From Eurosta solidaginis (Eukaryota > Arthropoda > Insecta > Diptera > Tephritidae), in NCBI RefSeq assembly GCF_040869045.1, contig NC_090319.1, positions 343,770,302-343,834,301 on the forward strand: a DNA stretch of 64,000 nt, written 5' to 3'. The notes below the pieces were generated by a model. That model searched no databases and was not told the origin of the DNA. It saw nothing but the letters and a program-made list of their open reading frames with translations. A program made the position numbers and the translations under genes. Below, piece after piece: positions 8,368 through 19,503 of the stretch (the stretch's first letter is position 1; every line of letters starts with the position of its first letter).

Positions 8368-10492
8368 CACCCCTATTATAAACTCATACGATACGCGATA
8401 AACGCTTGCAATCTGTTGTACCTGTTATGAAATAAACTCTGGCGTGTGAAATCCGATCGTTAGCGTTTATCGTTTATCGTGGTATTGCCATACGCTAACT
8501 ACCGCACCAGCTGTTCAATTTTCTACGCTAGCTATCGTTGATAAATTTTTGCACGGTACGTTGGGAGCTATTTAAATAAAAGTAAATTTAAAATTATTAA
8601 AAAATCCAACTAAAGCCTCAACACTCTGTTGCAACACCCTGGGCAAGAAACCTTAAAGTGGCACAAACCTTCAAAATATTTGGGATGGATGACCTATTTG
8701 TACGGGCGCCCAAACTGCCTTCTACTTCCGTTAATACATACTCTGAAATCTATTTTTTTTATTCAACTTTTTTATTCTTCCTTTTAGTATGTCAAGTACT
8801 TACAGTGTAGAGTTCATTCCAAGAAGATTGGAAGCATCTCTCAATTTTCTTCTTTCTATGACCTCTATGCAAGTTTCGTCAATTTGTTCATTTGAGTTTA
8901 TAAAAAAGGTAACAGAGGTTGCAGAAAACATTTTATTATTACAGGTTTTTTTTTTTTTGGTTTAAGCTTGGTATTTCTCTTAGTGTGAGTTCATAAATAT
9001 CTGGATTGAACATCCAGTGTCAATTTAGTGTGTCCTTGGGACCACTAGCACACGATGGTAGTACCTTAGAGGCCAAACCATGTGTAGCAGTCCCCTTCAT
9101 GATTTGTGGTTTCAATTGTAGATTGTATTTTTAGTGTATTTGGTATATAAATGGCACCACGCCAATAACAAAGTCCTTTATATTGTTTTCCAATTACGTC
9201 TTTTAAACTGTTCTATTCTTTGTGTGTTTAGTTTTTTCAATGGCACCACGCCAAGCACAAAATCTTTTACATTGCATTCTTAGTGTCAGTATTTTAATAA
9301 TTCATTTTCAAGATTGTTGTCGTAAAATTTGGTTTTTTAAGGGCACCACGCCACTCACAAAGTCCTTTCTCTATATATCTATATATATATTTTTTTTTTT
9401 TAATTCTTTTCGTTTAATTTTTATTTGTTGTTTCGTTTTTAGCCGTAAAATTGAAATTATGTATATCCACTCTTCAGTTTTTTCGTTGTTTAATTTTGGT
9501 AGGAAGGTTTTTGTCGTGTTAGGTATTATAGTTGTGTATTGTCAGTAAAGCTGTCTTTGTGCAGTATTTATACTGGTTTAGAAAAAGCCGAATGTCTACT
9601 CTTTCCAAAAATTCTTTTTTTTTTTTTTATTATTTAATTATTTTCCTTTTCTTTCCGATTATCTGTAGTCTACCATTTATGTTGTATTGAGTTATTAGTT
9701 TTCAATCCCGTTATTTGTTCTTTTTGTCCTTGGTGGAGTTATATGTATATTATCGCCATTTATATCTAGGGTAATCTCTACCCCGTTATATGTTCCGTTA
9801 ATCATATATATGTGAATTTATGTAAAACGAAAGTTTTACTTATATTTTTGTATTTCACATAATTTTTGATTTAATGTTGACAATATTTTTTTAACATTTT
9901 AATAATGTTATTTGATTTTCATTGCTCCGTATTTTTGCCCGTTTGCAGTTTATATGTTGAACGCACTCATCAACATTTTGATGCCAAAACCGATTTTGCC
10001 CGATAGCAATTGAATCTTTTTGCACAATTTGCATATTTTTACGACGAAAATTATTTAGTAATGTTATTCATTGAAAAAGTTTCACTTTTTTGTTATTTAA
10101 CGCGAAACACGTTTTACTTACGCATAACGCTGTGAAATTCCTTGCGGTCTGGATTGGTACTCAACAACATGTTATAAAGTCCAATTTTTCATATGGTTGA
10201 GCTGCAAGGAATTTCAGCGAACCGTTCACGACGAGATTGAAAACGCGAATGGATATTACAGGTTTTAAAAACTTTTGCCACTTTTACGTACAAAACAATT
10301 GAATTGTTAGTATTTACCTTTTGTTTTGCTATCTGTTTCGTATAGATTCACAAAAATTTGTAAACAAAACTCTGCTGTCATTCACAATAGTACATCTATC
10401 GGGCGTGTGGAAATCGCAATTTGAAAGCTGATTTTTTACGATATGCTAGCAAGCGTTTATCGTCTATCGTATGAAAATTCATAATAGGGGTG
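8368..10492. mobile_element. 2.1-kb TIR element with TTA target duplication, non-autonomous Harbinger-like
   Basis: The left end CACCCCTATTATAAACTC (8368) and right end AATAGGGGTG (10492) are inverted; the TIR continues imperfectly for about 45 bases through CATACGATA and CGATAAACGCTTGC. TTA flanks both sides (8365-8367, 10493-10495), the target-duplication size and sequence preferred by PIF/Harbinger. No transposase domain is seen in the interior, which is AT-rich with T runs. The TIRs differ from those of the Harbinger at 12877-19253, so it would need a different or related helper. Confidence 0.6.
9148..9375 (+). repeat. Three imperfect direct repeats with GGCACCACGCCA
   Basis: AATGGCACCACGCCAATAAC (about 9151), AATGGCACCACGCCAAGCAC (about 9240) and AGGGCACCACGCCACTCAC (about 9340) are each followed by AAA(A/G)TC(T/C)TTTA-like text. 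Spacing is about 90-100 bases. It lies in the interior of the TTA-flanked element. Confidence 0.6.
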
Positions 10493-10636
10493 TTAATATT
10501 GAGTACTACAATTAATTTATTAGTGTAAAAATGGTTTAAAACAATTAGTAAATGTCAATTTGTATAACAAAATGTCAAAATGAAATGGAAACAAACAAAT
10601 GGCATCTCAAAATGTAAACGTCACTTAGAACTTATA

Positions 10637-11182
10637 CCTATATGACACTATTTTCGTGTATTTTTTCTTGTATTTTATCTTCAATTTTTTGTCGCACTCC
10701 CTCCTAATACGGTTTCAGTACTGGTGTAAGTGTGTAAACTATATTTCAAAAAACTAACGAAATACAAGGAAAATACAATCTAGTTCATTAAAAACAAAGG
10801 AGCCAGTTTGTATTTCGATAGGTTTTTTTTTGACATTCGGCCGTTTTTTCTTTATTTTTTTCTGACACATGAAAATTTTGTTTTTAGATTGAAAATTTGG
10901 TGCATAAAAACACAATAAAATCAACTTTCTTGTGAAAAAAGTGAACCATTAGAGACCGAAATAATTTTCGTGTGTTATTTGCATTGTTTTTATGGTTAAA
11001 AGTGTTAATGTAAAAATTAAATGTAAAACATAAGCAAAAACATGTCAAACTCGCTTATTTTCGGGGAATAGGGGTCTCGCTTTTTCATGATAGAAATTGT
11101 TTTTGTGTTTTGAAGTTCCGATAAAGTTTCGTCAGTTTTTTTAGCTTGGCATCCAAGCAAAAATAAAGTAGTGTCATATATG
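10637..11182. mobile_element. TIR element family T1, copy 2 (short)
   Basis: It begins TA then CCTATATGACACTATTTTCG, and ends AAATAAAGTAGTGTCATATA near 11182. The interior repeats the right half of copy 1 (GACATTCGG, GACACATGAAAATTTTG, CTTTCTTGTGAAAAAAGTG, GTTCCGATAAAGTTTCGTC). It lacks about 900 bases present in copy 1, so it is an internally deleted relative. The rightmost TIR bases are diverged. Confidence 0.6.
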
Positions 11183-11218
11183 CTTTACATAGAAAATCCA
11201 AAGTTCAACAGACTTCTA

Positions 11219-11830
11219 AAGGGCGAATTTATGGTGTTTTATAACCATAAAACCATAACCAGATAAAACAGCTGATCGAACCAACCTTATGGAAATCAAT
11301 GTAATCGATTAAAGGGAAAATTAATGGTGACTTATAACCATAAAGCCATAACCAGATAAATCAGCTGATCGAACCTACCTTATGGAAAGGAATGTAATCG
11401 ATTAATGGTGCCATACCATAACGCTAACGCCATAGCCAATCAATTGGTTTTTGGTTTCTCGCCATATCCATAACCTAAAAATATTTGAGTTGGTGAATTT
11501 AATAACTTTTTTTAGATTTTCTTCATTGTTTTGGATACGTTATGACTAAGATACTTATTTTTTGTGGAATATGTGTGTAATTTTTTGCGTTTTCATCATT
11601 TTTATGAAATGTTCACGATTTTTAGGTTAAGGCACCAGTAATCGATCACATTGAGATGGTTATGGATATGGGTATGGTTACGACTATGGCGTTAGGGTTA
11701 AGGAAGTTTAATTTGGCTTTAATAGTGACATACCATAACGCCATAACCATACCATAACCAACCAATAGGTTTCTCGCCATATCCATAACTTAAAAATATT
11801 TGAGTTGGTGAATTTAAAAACTTTTTGTAG
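11219..11830. mobile_element. Cluster of palindromic MITEs, family M1
   Basis: Repeated half-sites: AGGGCGAATTTATGGTG (11219) and AGGGAAAATTAATGGTGAC (about 11312), each followed by CATAACCAGATAA, CAGCTGATCGAAC and ACCTTATGGAAA. GCCATAGCCAATCAATTGG and TTTCTCGCCATATCCATAAC occur at about 11430 and again at 11750. The family also occurs at 23866-24290 and 35855-36264. Large inverted repeats and no ORF fit MITEs; the copies here look partly tandem or nested. Confidence 0.6.
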
Positions 11831-12011
11831 ATTTTATTCATTGTTTTGGATACGTTATGACTAAGAGACTTCTTTTTTGCCACATTGAACAGCTGATTAT
11901 GACCTTTTTTTATTTGATTTGATACATCAACTTCCGGCGCAGTACGATTTTGGCATTTGTCAATCGAATTTACAAAAACAAAGTACATGGAATTCTTATT
12001 TATGTATGTGG

Positions 12012-12655
12012 TAGAGTTGGGTCGTTTCGTTCTGAACTTGTTCAATTGACCGGGTCTCTCAACTGAACAAGTGAACTAGATCTTCGATTTCGGTTCTTTT
12101 TGTTCCTTTAGTTCGTTTTATCTAATGTTATTCTTTCTCTCTTCTCGTTCGCGAACATTGTAAATTCATACATACAAACGCAGAAATTCACAGTGAGCAC
12201 GAATGTCGATGATGCCACTTACACTAAAGATATGTGTGGTCATCTTTGTGTGTGGCACTGCTACAACAATATATGTATGTACTTTTTATGAAAAACATGC
12301 TTTGTAAGAAACTAATTATTACATTTATTAAACTTGAAAAGTTCATATCTACAAGTTGTGTCTGTACTCATTCAATTTCCTGGATCTTCCGAAATTTGTA
12401 ACTTTTTTTGAAGTTAATTATACATATATATATTAACTTATTTATTCATTACTCACTGAAATATACCTACACAAAGCATTGCTGCATACACACCCCCATC
12501 TATACTTGTTGGCTTTTTTCGCGGGTGCGAGCAGCAGTGATCAAATTTGCTTGAAAAAAAAAAAGAACAGATGAACAAAAAGACCAACTTGTTCGTTCAT
12601 CAGAAAAAGAACGAAAGATTCGAATATCTGAAATGAACGAAAAAGCACAACTCTA
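12012..12655. mobile_element. hAT-like MITE with 8-bp target duplication
   Basis: Ends TAGAGTTGGG (12012) and CAACTCTA (12655) are inverted repeats that continue through GTCGTTTCGTTC on the left and GAACGAAAAAGC on the right. GTATGTGG is duplicated exactly at 12004-12011 and 12656-12663. An 8-bp target duplication is typical of hAT elements. At 644 bp with no ORF it is non-autonomous. Confidence 0.75.
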
Positions 12656-12689
12656 GTATGTGGGTATGTCACCATGCTGCCACCTTGTA

Positions 12690-12873
12690 TCGTTCCGCAA
12701 TGGATTGCATCACCTGATTTGTAATTGACTATCGTGTCTCATTCTGTATCTCTTTCTATCACCTGCTAAAGATAGCCGGTCCTATGCGCCGCCATATAGA
12801 ACACCCTGTCAAAACGCTTATACGTAGCCATATTGAACATCCTGTCAGGCAGTTGACAGATAAGATATTACAC
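12690..12873. mobile_element. MITE family M2, copy interrupted by the Harbinger insertion
   Basis: Reading the minus strand, this matches the interior of the intact M2 copy at 24016-24253 (CTGCCTGACAGG, CAATATGGCGGCG-like text, GATAGAAAGAG, AAATCAGGTGAT). It reaches ATATTACACTTA, where the Harbinger element begins. The rest of its terminal repeat (GTTTGATTCACAATGG) continues at 19257, on the far side of the Harbinger. Its outer left end is diverged or lost. Confidence 0.65.
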
Positions 12874-13113
12874 TTAAAGCTTGGTTTTCTCGAAAGCGGT
12901 GCCGCTATATAGCACCCGTTACATAGCGGTAGAGAACGTTGTCAAAAATCTTGTAATGTAAAAGTTATTATGTGGAAACTAAGAAGACGGTGAAGTTCAC
13001 CGTAACGTAATATAGAGTAACTATGAGTTTTGAAATGTACATTTTTCTTTCATACAAATTATATGAAGAAAAAGTGTACATTTTAAAACTCACAGTTACT
13101 GAATAGGGCCCCA

Positions 13114-13569
13114 GTGCATCATTCTGAAAATACCACCAACATTATAATATCAGAAATGGAAGAACAATATTTGGATGAAATTGAAAATGGATCAATTGCT
13201 GACGACAACTACAGCGATTGTGCCCCCACGAAGACAGGGTCTTTGATCTGCAACAACCTAGAATTACATCCAGCCAAAGAAAGCAATTTTGCATTTAGTG
13301 CCAAGAAAAGAAAGAAAACAGCCCGAGATGAAGTCGATGTGGCGGTGCTAAATTACCTTAAAACAAAAAAGGGAAATACAACTTCGGAAGATCCAAAAAA
13401 AATGTTTCTAATGAGCTTACTTCCCGACGTAAGAAGCCTTTCTCTCGAGAATTTGCGGACATTTAAAATTCGATCTATGATGCTGCTAGAGGAGCTTTTA
13501 AATGAACAAAGGGCACAATCTGTCAGGCGGGAACTGTTTGATCCAGCAACGTCTTATGGCAAAATATAG
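13114..13569 (+). pseudogene. Harbinger accessory protein (BESS motif), C-terminal part
   Basis: The frame is open to TAG at 13567-13569 and encodes about 150 residues. An acidic front, a KKRKK basic patch (likely NLS) at about residue 65, then a BESS motif with FLMSLLPDVRSLS and an amphipathic RTFKIRSMMLLEELL helix. BESS pairs with an N-terminal MADF DNA-binding domain in the second protein of many insect Harbingers, which helps the transposase bind TIRs. No MADF domain is seen upstream and no ATG begins the frame, so the first part is missing or in an unrecognised exon; an acceptor-like CACAG at about 13089 could start this exon. It converges with the transposase on the other strand. Confidence 0.65.
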
Positions 13570-14304
13570 AAGTATGCACCCCAGCTCCTTCGCCCGATGA
13601 TACTCTAACCTATACTCCAGTACTATTGGAAACAATTGACTGTGAAAATGAAAGAGCCTTTTACACAAACGAGTAAACTTGCGTTTTTGTATATTATTTG
13701 TTATATAATTATACTATTATTTAGTTATAAACAGATGTTAGAATGGGTATGTTTTCAGTGGGCTGATCTCATAAGTATCTTACTACATAGAAGTAGTCAT
13801 GTATTAGACGATACAATAGTGAACGAAAAAAGTACCAGTGTTACAAGTGGATGCTAGTTTGAATACATGTACACCCAGGGAAGTAAGTATTGGCACAAGG
13901 CCTTTTTGCGGTTTTCATCTAGTTTTGCTTTAGAAAAATAATTATATAAATATATATATAAATAAGATGGACTAAAAAATCACATGCTTAAAATGTTTCC
14001 CAAAATTTAGAACATGTTTTTGAAATCGGTTTGCATAGTTTTCGTTCTGCAATTCATTTAAGTTTTATTTAAAAATAGTGAAAACAAAAAAGGAAGTAGC
14101 TGAAACAACTTGCAATTAATTTTTGCTGCTATAATTTTATTCGCATGTGTACACATTGTTCAAACTAGCCTCATTCACAGAACAGATCGAGTACTATTCG
14201 TAATATTATTTGATATGAATTATTATTCACCTTTTTTCAACTATTTGAATTAAATTTATTGCAATAAATGTTGCTAAATGGAAAGTAAAACATTCTAACA
14301 GTTT

Positions 14305-15197
14305 TTATAAACAATAATTCCACTGCCAGGGCAAAGAAACATTTGGTAATAAAAAATAATTGCTTAAATAGTGTCGTAAGTTTTGTGGGTCAGAATTTTC
14401 CATTATGTTTACATTATCGAACTCTGGCAGAGTACTTGGGTTCCGTTGAACTGGTTGCTGGTTTTCGATATCGGGAAGGAAGGTCGTGTATGATATGCCA
14501 TCTTTTTTCCTTATAAAGTTATGTAGGATACAAGCACTTTGTATAATTGAAATTATTGTTTCGTACTTTTGGCATCGTATAGGTGTTGAGAAAACTCCAA
14601 ATTTGTTTACCATCATCCCGAAACTGCACTCTATGTTCTTCCTACCGCGACTTAGTCTATAATTAAATATGCGCATCTTGTTGGCAATGTTTCTTTCCGG
14701 ATAAGGCCGCATAACATTTTTCCTTAAAGGAAAGGCGTTATCTGCTACGAAATAATATGGCAACTTATTTCCACTGTCGTCATGCGGTAGTTCCTTTGGG
14801 GATGGTAAATTATTGTAACTTTCTAACCAACGTCCAAACGTCGAAATTTTAAAAACTCCCCCGTCGCTATTTCGTCCTGCAAATACGCATCGCAACAGGC
14901 AAGTAATATTACTGAATGGTAGTTTTTGTAATTGAAATTAGCTGAGCTCCAATTTGGATATTTTTGAATTCGCACATGCTTTCCGTCGATAGCTCCTAAG
15001 CATTTGGCAGCTGCCATAGATCAGAGAACCGTCCCGCAATACTCTTCCAACGCTCCTCATTTGGCAACGTCATATAACAATCTTTTAATGAATTCCATAT
15101 AGCTTTTGTTGTTTCTTCAACAATTACTCCGATTGTACATTCTCCTCTTTGAAAATATAAAGCAAGCGCATTGAACGTGCATCCTGTAGCCAGATAC
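14305..15197 (-). pseudogene. HARBI1-like Harbinger transposase, catalytic part, two frameshifts
   Basis: Minus-strand exon opening at an acceptor (TTTTTGTTTAG, exon from 15197) with YLATGCTFNALALYF. Then CLGAIDGKH holds the first catalytic Asp, [11 protein letters not shown] the second Asp, and [15 protein letters not shown] the Glu, so the DDE triad is present in order. The reading frame changes near 15005 and again near 14885, where a few residues between CDAYL and GRNSDGG are lost. Last residues LPWQWNYCL, stop at 14305. DDE_Tnp_4 nucleases cut at TIRs and duplicate TTA/TAA. This copy cannot make an intact enzyme. Its N-terminal exon is displaced to 17621-17878. Confidence 0.8.
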
Positions 15198-15359
15198 CTA
15201 AACAAAAAGTTATAAAGAATTTAGACCACGCACATACACAACAACATGTTCGCCACCAACTCAGTAGTGGCCTCAATTCAAAGAGACTCATATCTAATGA
15301 AAAGCTCCGACTCAGAAAATATTCCTATAACAAATCGAATTTGTCATCAGAACAGGGTA

Positions 15360-16085
15360 GCTGTTGTTGTAGCAACACCTAATACTAGGATTTTCAACAG
15401 AGTTGGACGACAAAGAAATTACTGCTAGAGTTGTTGGTTCTACATTACAATAGACTCGGTGGTGTATGTCACGCGGATTACATGACGCATGCCGGGGTGA
15501 TTCTGGATAAGTAAGAATTTACTCTGTAACAATATCGAAGCTGAGCAAGTGACAAGGTAACAAGGAACTCACTGGGAAGTGTTTAATTACCCCAGGTCCC
15601 GGAAGGTTTTGGAGGTAATAAGCACTATTGAAAGTACTTTAACCAGATTATGAAAGGCGAGATGGTATCGGGCTCTGGAAATGTGCGTACTTATCTGCAA
15701 CGTATGGAAATGCGGTTTAAGCCAACTGTGTTTAGAAACCTTTGCGGGCCAGCGCGTATTTATCTGGATAAAACGGTTTTCGGTCGGGAAATCCCGGCTT
15801 AGAAAATTTCAGAAGCAGCTTGTTTAGCATATCATTTCGATCTTCAACAAGGAGGAGTTCGTGTTATTCAGATGTCATAACCAAGCATTCCATAGCAGTT
15901 ATGAGTGTAGAATTATGGTAGGCCTGCAACTGTATCCAGTGGAGGTTATGTAGATCGGAAGACCATACTGGTGGTTCACAAAAAAGATCGGTCGGCCAAT
16001 TCCGTTCTACATCGTCAAAGGTGTTGCTTTGTACTTTCCCCCAGGTGCTGCAAGTGATTTTGTGTCGCATCTCTACGCAGCAGTT
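15360..16085 (-). mobile_element. CAA-tailed LINE fragment (3' part), degenerate
   Basis: The left end GTTGTTGTAGCAACACC is the reversed tail. On the minus strand the sequence resembles the 3' part of the LINE at 59071-62714: GGTGATTCTGGATAAGTAAG and GCTGAGCAAGTGACAAGG match the C-terminal RT region there, and near 16040 STWGK is followed by a diverged copy of the same protein. It carries several stops. It sits inside the Harbinger between the transposase exons. Confidence 0.6.
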
Positions 16086-16174
16086 TAAATGGCCTAGGCG
16101 GTTATGTGCAATTTAGTGATAACGGCAGCTCATAGCTTTCACCACAATCAAATCCAATCGCTCGCTCAATAGTT

Positions 16175-17620
16175 GAATACAGCAATTGTGTAGGTCAGGG
16201 AAACAGACTCTTAGTCCCTACCTCCCTTTGCACCGTTTGCCAGCACAGAATATATACGTTTCCGACATCCGCCAAATGCAGCTCCTGCCATGGACGGTGC
16301 CACTTTCCTAGATGTTCTGGTGTCCGCGACGATCTGCACTGCAGACGTTTTTTGGGTATAATGTCCACAGAAAAGATAGTGAGAGCGGAAATGGAGGCGG
16401 CCTCGAGTTTATCATACACCACTCTGTGCAATATCATATATTTGATCCCGGTATCGACCGCAGGGACAGTGTTTTAGAACGTCAAGGCTTATTTGTCCGG
16501 TCAGGCGATGCAAACCTAGAAATCATCAACATCTATATCCCTCCTGCCACCTGTTGGCCCAGTAGATACCGCCCTAATATCAGCGACTTACTCACTGGCA
16601 ACAATCGCATTATCTTATGCGATTTCAATGCCCATCACGATCTATAGCGTTCAAACTTGCGGGCGGACAGTAGGGGTGAGATGTTGGTGGATCAAATAGA
16701 AGAAACGACGTTCTGCACAATAAACGGAGACGCCCCCACACGTATAGTAGGAAGCTGTCTCAGTTCGTCGGACATATCAATCGTGAGCGCAGGACTAGTA
16801 AACTGCGTCAACTTGCAGCCGATGGTAACATTGGCATCCGACCACCTGCCTATACTTATTTCGCTCGAGCGTTCAGCTGACTTCATCGTCACAGAAAAAC
16901 GCACTTTCATTAACTTTAAAAAAGGAAAGTGGGACGAATACAAATCCTTTACAGACAACCGCTTTGTTGCCCTCCTTATCCCGACTGATGCCCGCCTCGG
17001 CTCGTTTAACTCCCGCCGGTAGAATTCCCGAAATTCGGCCCCACTTCCCGGCGGAGGCCGCAAGTTTAGCGAGAGAACGTGACCTTATAAGACAGCTCGA
17101 TCCCGGCGACCCCCAATTAAGGAATATAAACCAACTCATCAGATTGCTTGTGGATGAACACAAGCGGGCGAAATGGGAGGAGCATTTAAGCGGTTGTAAC
17201 CTCTCTGCCGTTGTAGGTAAACTTTAGTCCACCGTAAAGTTCCTATCGAATCCGTCTAGGCACAATGACAAAGTTTCCATCGCCTTTGGTGATAAAGTGC
17301 TGTCGGATGCGAAAAAATGCGCGAGCGCTTTCTGCCGACAATATATAATGCATTCTACGGTCGACAAGTATAGACGGAGAGCCAACAGACACGCACATAA
17401 ACATAAATTCAGCGCGCCACCAATTACCATCACCGCCAAAAAGGTTGGCGATGCCATCGGTCATGCTAAACCATCCAAAGCAGTGGGCTCAGATGGCATA
17501 GGCATGCCGATGCTTAAAAGCCTAGGGAAAGAGGGTTTTAAATATTTAGTGCATGTCTTCAACCTGTCTCTTTCCACCTTTGTCATACCCGAAAAATGGA
17601 AAATGGCCAACGTGGTCCCG
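16175..17620 (+). mobile_element. CAA-tailed LINE fragment (endonuclease to early RT), inverted relative to the neighbouring fragment
   Basis: The plus strand reproduces the 5' part of the minus-strand LINE at 59071-62714: ACTCTTAGTCCCTACC, the apurinic endonuclease segments GYNVHRKD, IIHHSVQYHIFDPGIDRRD and NIYIPPATCW, DFNAHHDL, SDHLPILISLE, then RT lead-in HKRAKWEEHL and KAVGSDGIGMPML. It stops abruptly after AACGTGGTCCCG at 17620, where Harbinger sequence resumes. A block of the early endonuclease region is missing near 16330, and stops interrupt the frame (e.g. 16646, 17226). Together with 15360-16085 it looks like one LINE insertion with an inverted 5' part. Confidence 0.7.
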
Positions 17621-17878
17621 CACACTTTCACGCATATTGGTGTTTTCTTTCTGTATGGAAGCACCAACGAGCATAACCAAATCCTTGAATGTAGCTTTTG
17701 ACATGCGATAAAATGTCCGGAACTTTGTATCATCCTGAGACAACTCCTTTGCACATACAAACAGTCTACAATTAACATTTTTCTGAATATATGGATGTGC
17801 CCAATATTTTCTCTTTGCTTTCTTTTCCTTTCTGCGACGAAGGAAATTTAGCAATACCAATTCTTCGTCGCTGGACAT
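17621..17878 (-). pseudogene. Harbinger transposase, N-terminal exon
   Basis: Starts at ATG 17878 with MSSDEELVLLNFLRRRKEKK, then YWAHPYI, FRTFYRMSKATFKDLVMLVG and KENTNMRES. This is the usual N-terminal helix region of HARBI1-type transposases, and the next expected segment (to YLATGCTF) is at 15197 on the same strand. The exon is cut at 17621 by the LINE fragment ending 17620. About ten residues between the two parts are not found. Confidence 0.75.
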
Positions 17879-18301
17879 GTTTATGTTGACCGATACAAAC
17901 AAAAATTGTTATTGAAAACCGTTTTGTTTTGATTTTGATTTTTCTCTTATGCGCGGTGGTGAAAACTTTTGTTTTTAATTTTATACAAAATCAACTTTTG
18001 TATAATGGCAATTATACAGCATAAATAAATTTTTGTAGCGACGCTTGTAAGTAGCTACGTATGCAGATCTTGAAGCGTAGAGGAATTGTAGCTACATAAA
18101 ATATCTTGTACGCGTCTATGACGCGTAGCCTCGTGTGCACCTTGCCTTCGATTGCAGAGTCCTAAATGCGACAACGCTAGCCCGTGTGCATCAAATTTAT
18201 ATGTACGCACTATTTATATATATATATATATATATTATGAATGTGTGTAAATAATAATTCAGGCGGTTTTGATAAGAATATATTTCTTTAGATTATATTG
18301 T

Positions 18302-18556
18302 CTACTTTGCTTCATTGCACATTTCTATAGCAGCAATCTCAAATACTTTTTCGTTTAAGCACACGCGAGGTACCAGCACGTCAGACCTGATCAATATCAC
18401 TTCACCGAATATCTTCTTGACTTTTTCGCGCAAAAAAAATGTCCATCCACGCCATGGTATTGTGGAAAACTTTCGTTCCATTATTGCGACTGCGCAGTGG
18501 AACAGCGCCGTTAAATCGCATGATTTAACTGTGGTTGCCATGGTAGAACCATACAA
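18302..18556 (-). other. Unassigned open frame inside the Harbinger element
   Basis: 84 codons on the minus strand between the transposase start and the right TIR. No domain is recognised. A plus-strand frame overlaps it. It could be transposon non-coding DNA read by chance; a (TA)n run lies upstream at about 18214-18236. Confidence 0.2.
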
Positions 18557-19503
18557 GGTGGTAGTCGCGGTGACAATCCTGCAGCCATCATTAAAAGTTC
18601 GATATATTTCCGTTGTGTGAACCGATGGACTAATGTCAAAATCATACTGCGCTGAAAGTTAATGTGTCAATTCGTACGAACCTACTAGTCAGCTGTCACC
18701 TTGTATAGTTACGCCATGGTGGTTGCCGTTATTGGTAATTTTCCCACATCGTTGGATTATTTCGTGATGCCACCTGCGCGAAATTAACAAAATTTTGTTT
18801 CATCCACCTCAGGCAGACATGAGTGAGGGTGAATCCTATCTTTTCCCTAACACTAGCCAACTGGTACGTTCTAAGGTTGGATCTCCCAAGTGGACCATAA
18901 CATATTACGGTCGTCATGACGGTACAAACTCGTTCGTCACCGTTTTTCTCACCGCCTCACTCAAAGCGGTGAGCAATCTGTCAAATTTTTTCAAATCTGT
19001 CAGATTTCTTTGAATAAATAAATAAAAACAAAAACAGTTTTTAATTAAAAATTTTTAAGAAAACGTATACAATTAAAAAACAAAACTAAAGAAAGCCAAA
19101 AAATGTGGAAAATGGTGAAATCAGATTGTCAGGCATTGGCTGCGACGGTGGACACTCTTTACAACGAAGCGGTGCCGCTGATGACGGTAGGTAAAGCGGG
19201 TGATAATTGACTCCCGTAATTGAGCGGCACCGCTTTTTGAGGAAACCAAGCCTTTAGTTTGATTCACAATGGTTGCTAAGTTTTGAGTAATCAGTAACAT
19301 GCAATGTTCATTTAACAGAACTGTATGTGACAGTTCTCAAGCCAAGTCTACGTTAAGTATGATTAATAGGCCCTTAAGGGCACCTAACTCAGTTTAGGAA
19401 GCGTAGTGAAAATATTCCGCGTTTTCTATGTAATATCTTATAGCTCTGCCACATAAGCACTTTTTCATATAGATGAGTTTAACACAAGCTTATGCATTAT
19501 GAG

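Larger units (their letters stand above)
12877..19253. mobile_element. PIF/Harbinger DNA transposon with nested LINE pieces
   Basis: TIRs AAGCTTGGTTTTC...AAAGCGGTGCCGCT on the left (12877) and AGCGGCACCGCTTTTTGAGG...CCAAGCCT on the right (19253) are flanked by a TTA duplication (12874-12876 and 19254-19256). The flanks joined across the element rebuild the M2 MITE end. It carries the two genes expected of insect Harbingers: a BESS-motif accessory ORF on the plus strand and a HARBI1-type transposase on the minus strand, converging. LINE fragments at 15360-17620 split the transposase. Total 6377 bp including these insertions. Confidence 0.85.

Noticed and set aside
9222..9548. 108-codon frame in the TTA-flanked element
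   Set aside because: Low-complexity Phe/Ile-rich translation of T-rich DNA; no domain and no transposase motif.
11719..12045. 108-codon minus-strand frame
   Set aside because: It crosses MITE M1 and the edge of the hAT-like MITE; repeat DNA without domain content.
13636..13857. Membrane-like 73-codon frame after the BESS ORF
   Set aside because: AT-rich translation without a known domain, inside the Harbinger between the convergent genes; not supported as a gene.
18214..18236. (TA)n run as a possible origin or promoter
   Set aside because: Ordinary dinucleotide microsatellite with no supporting context.
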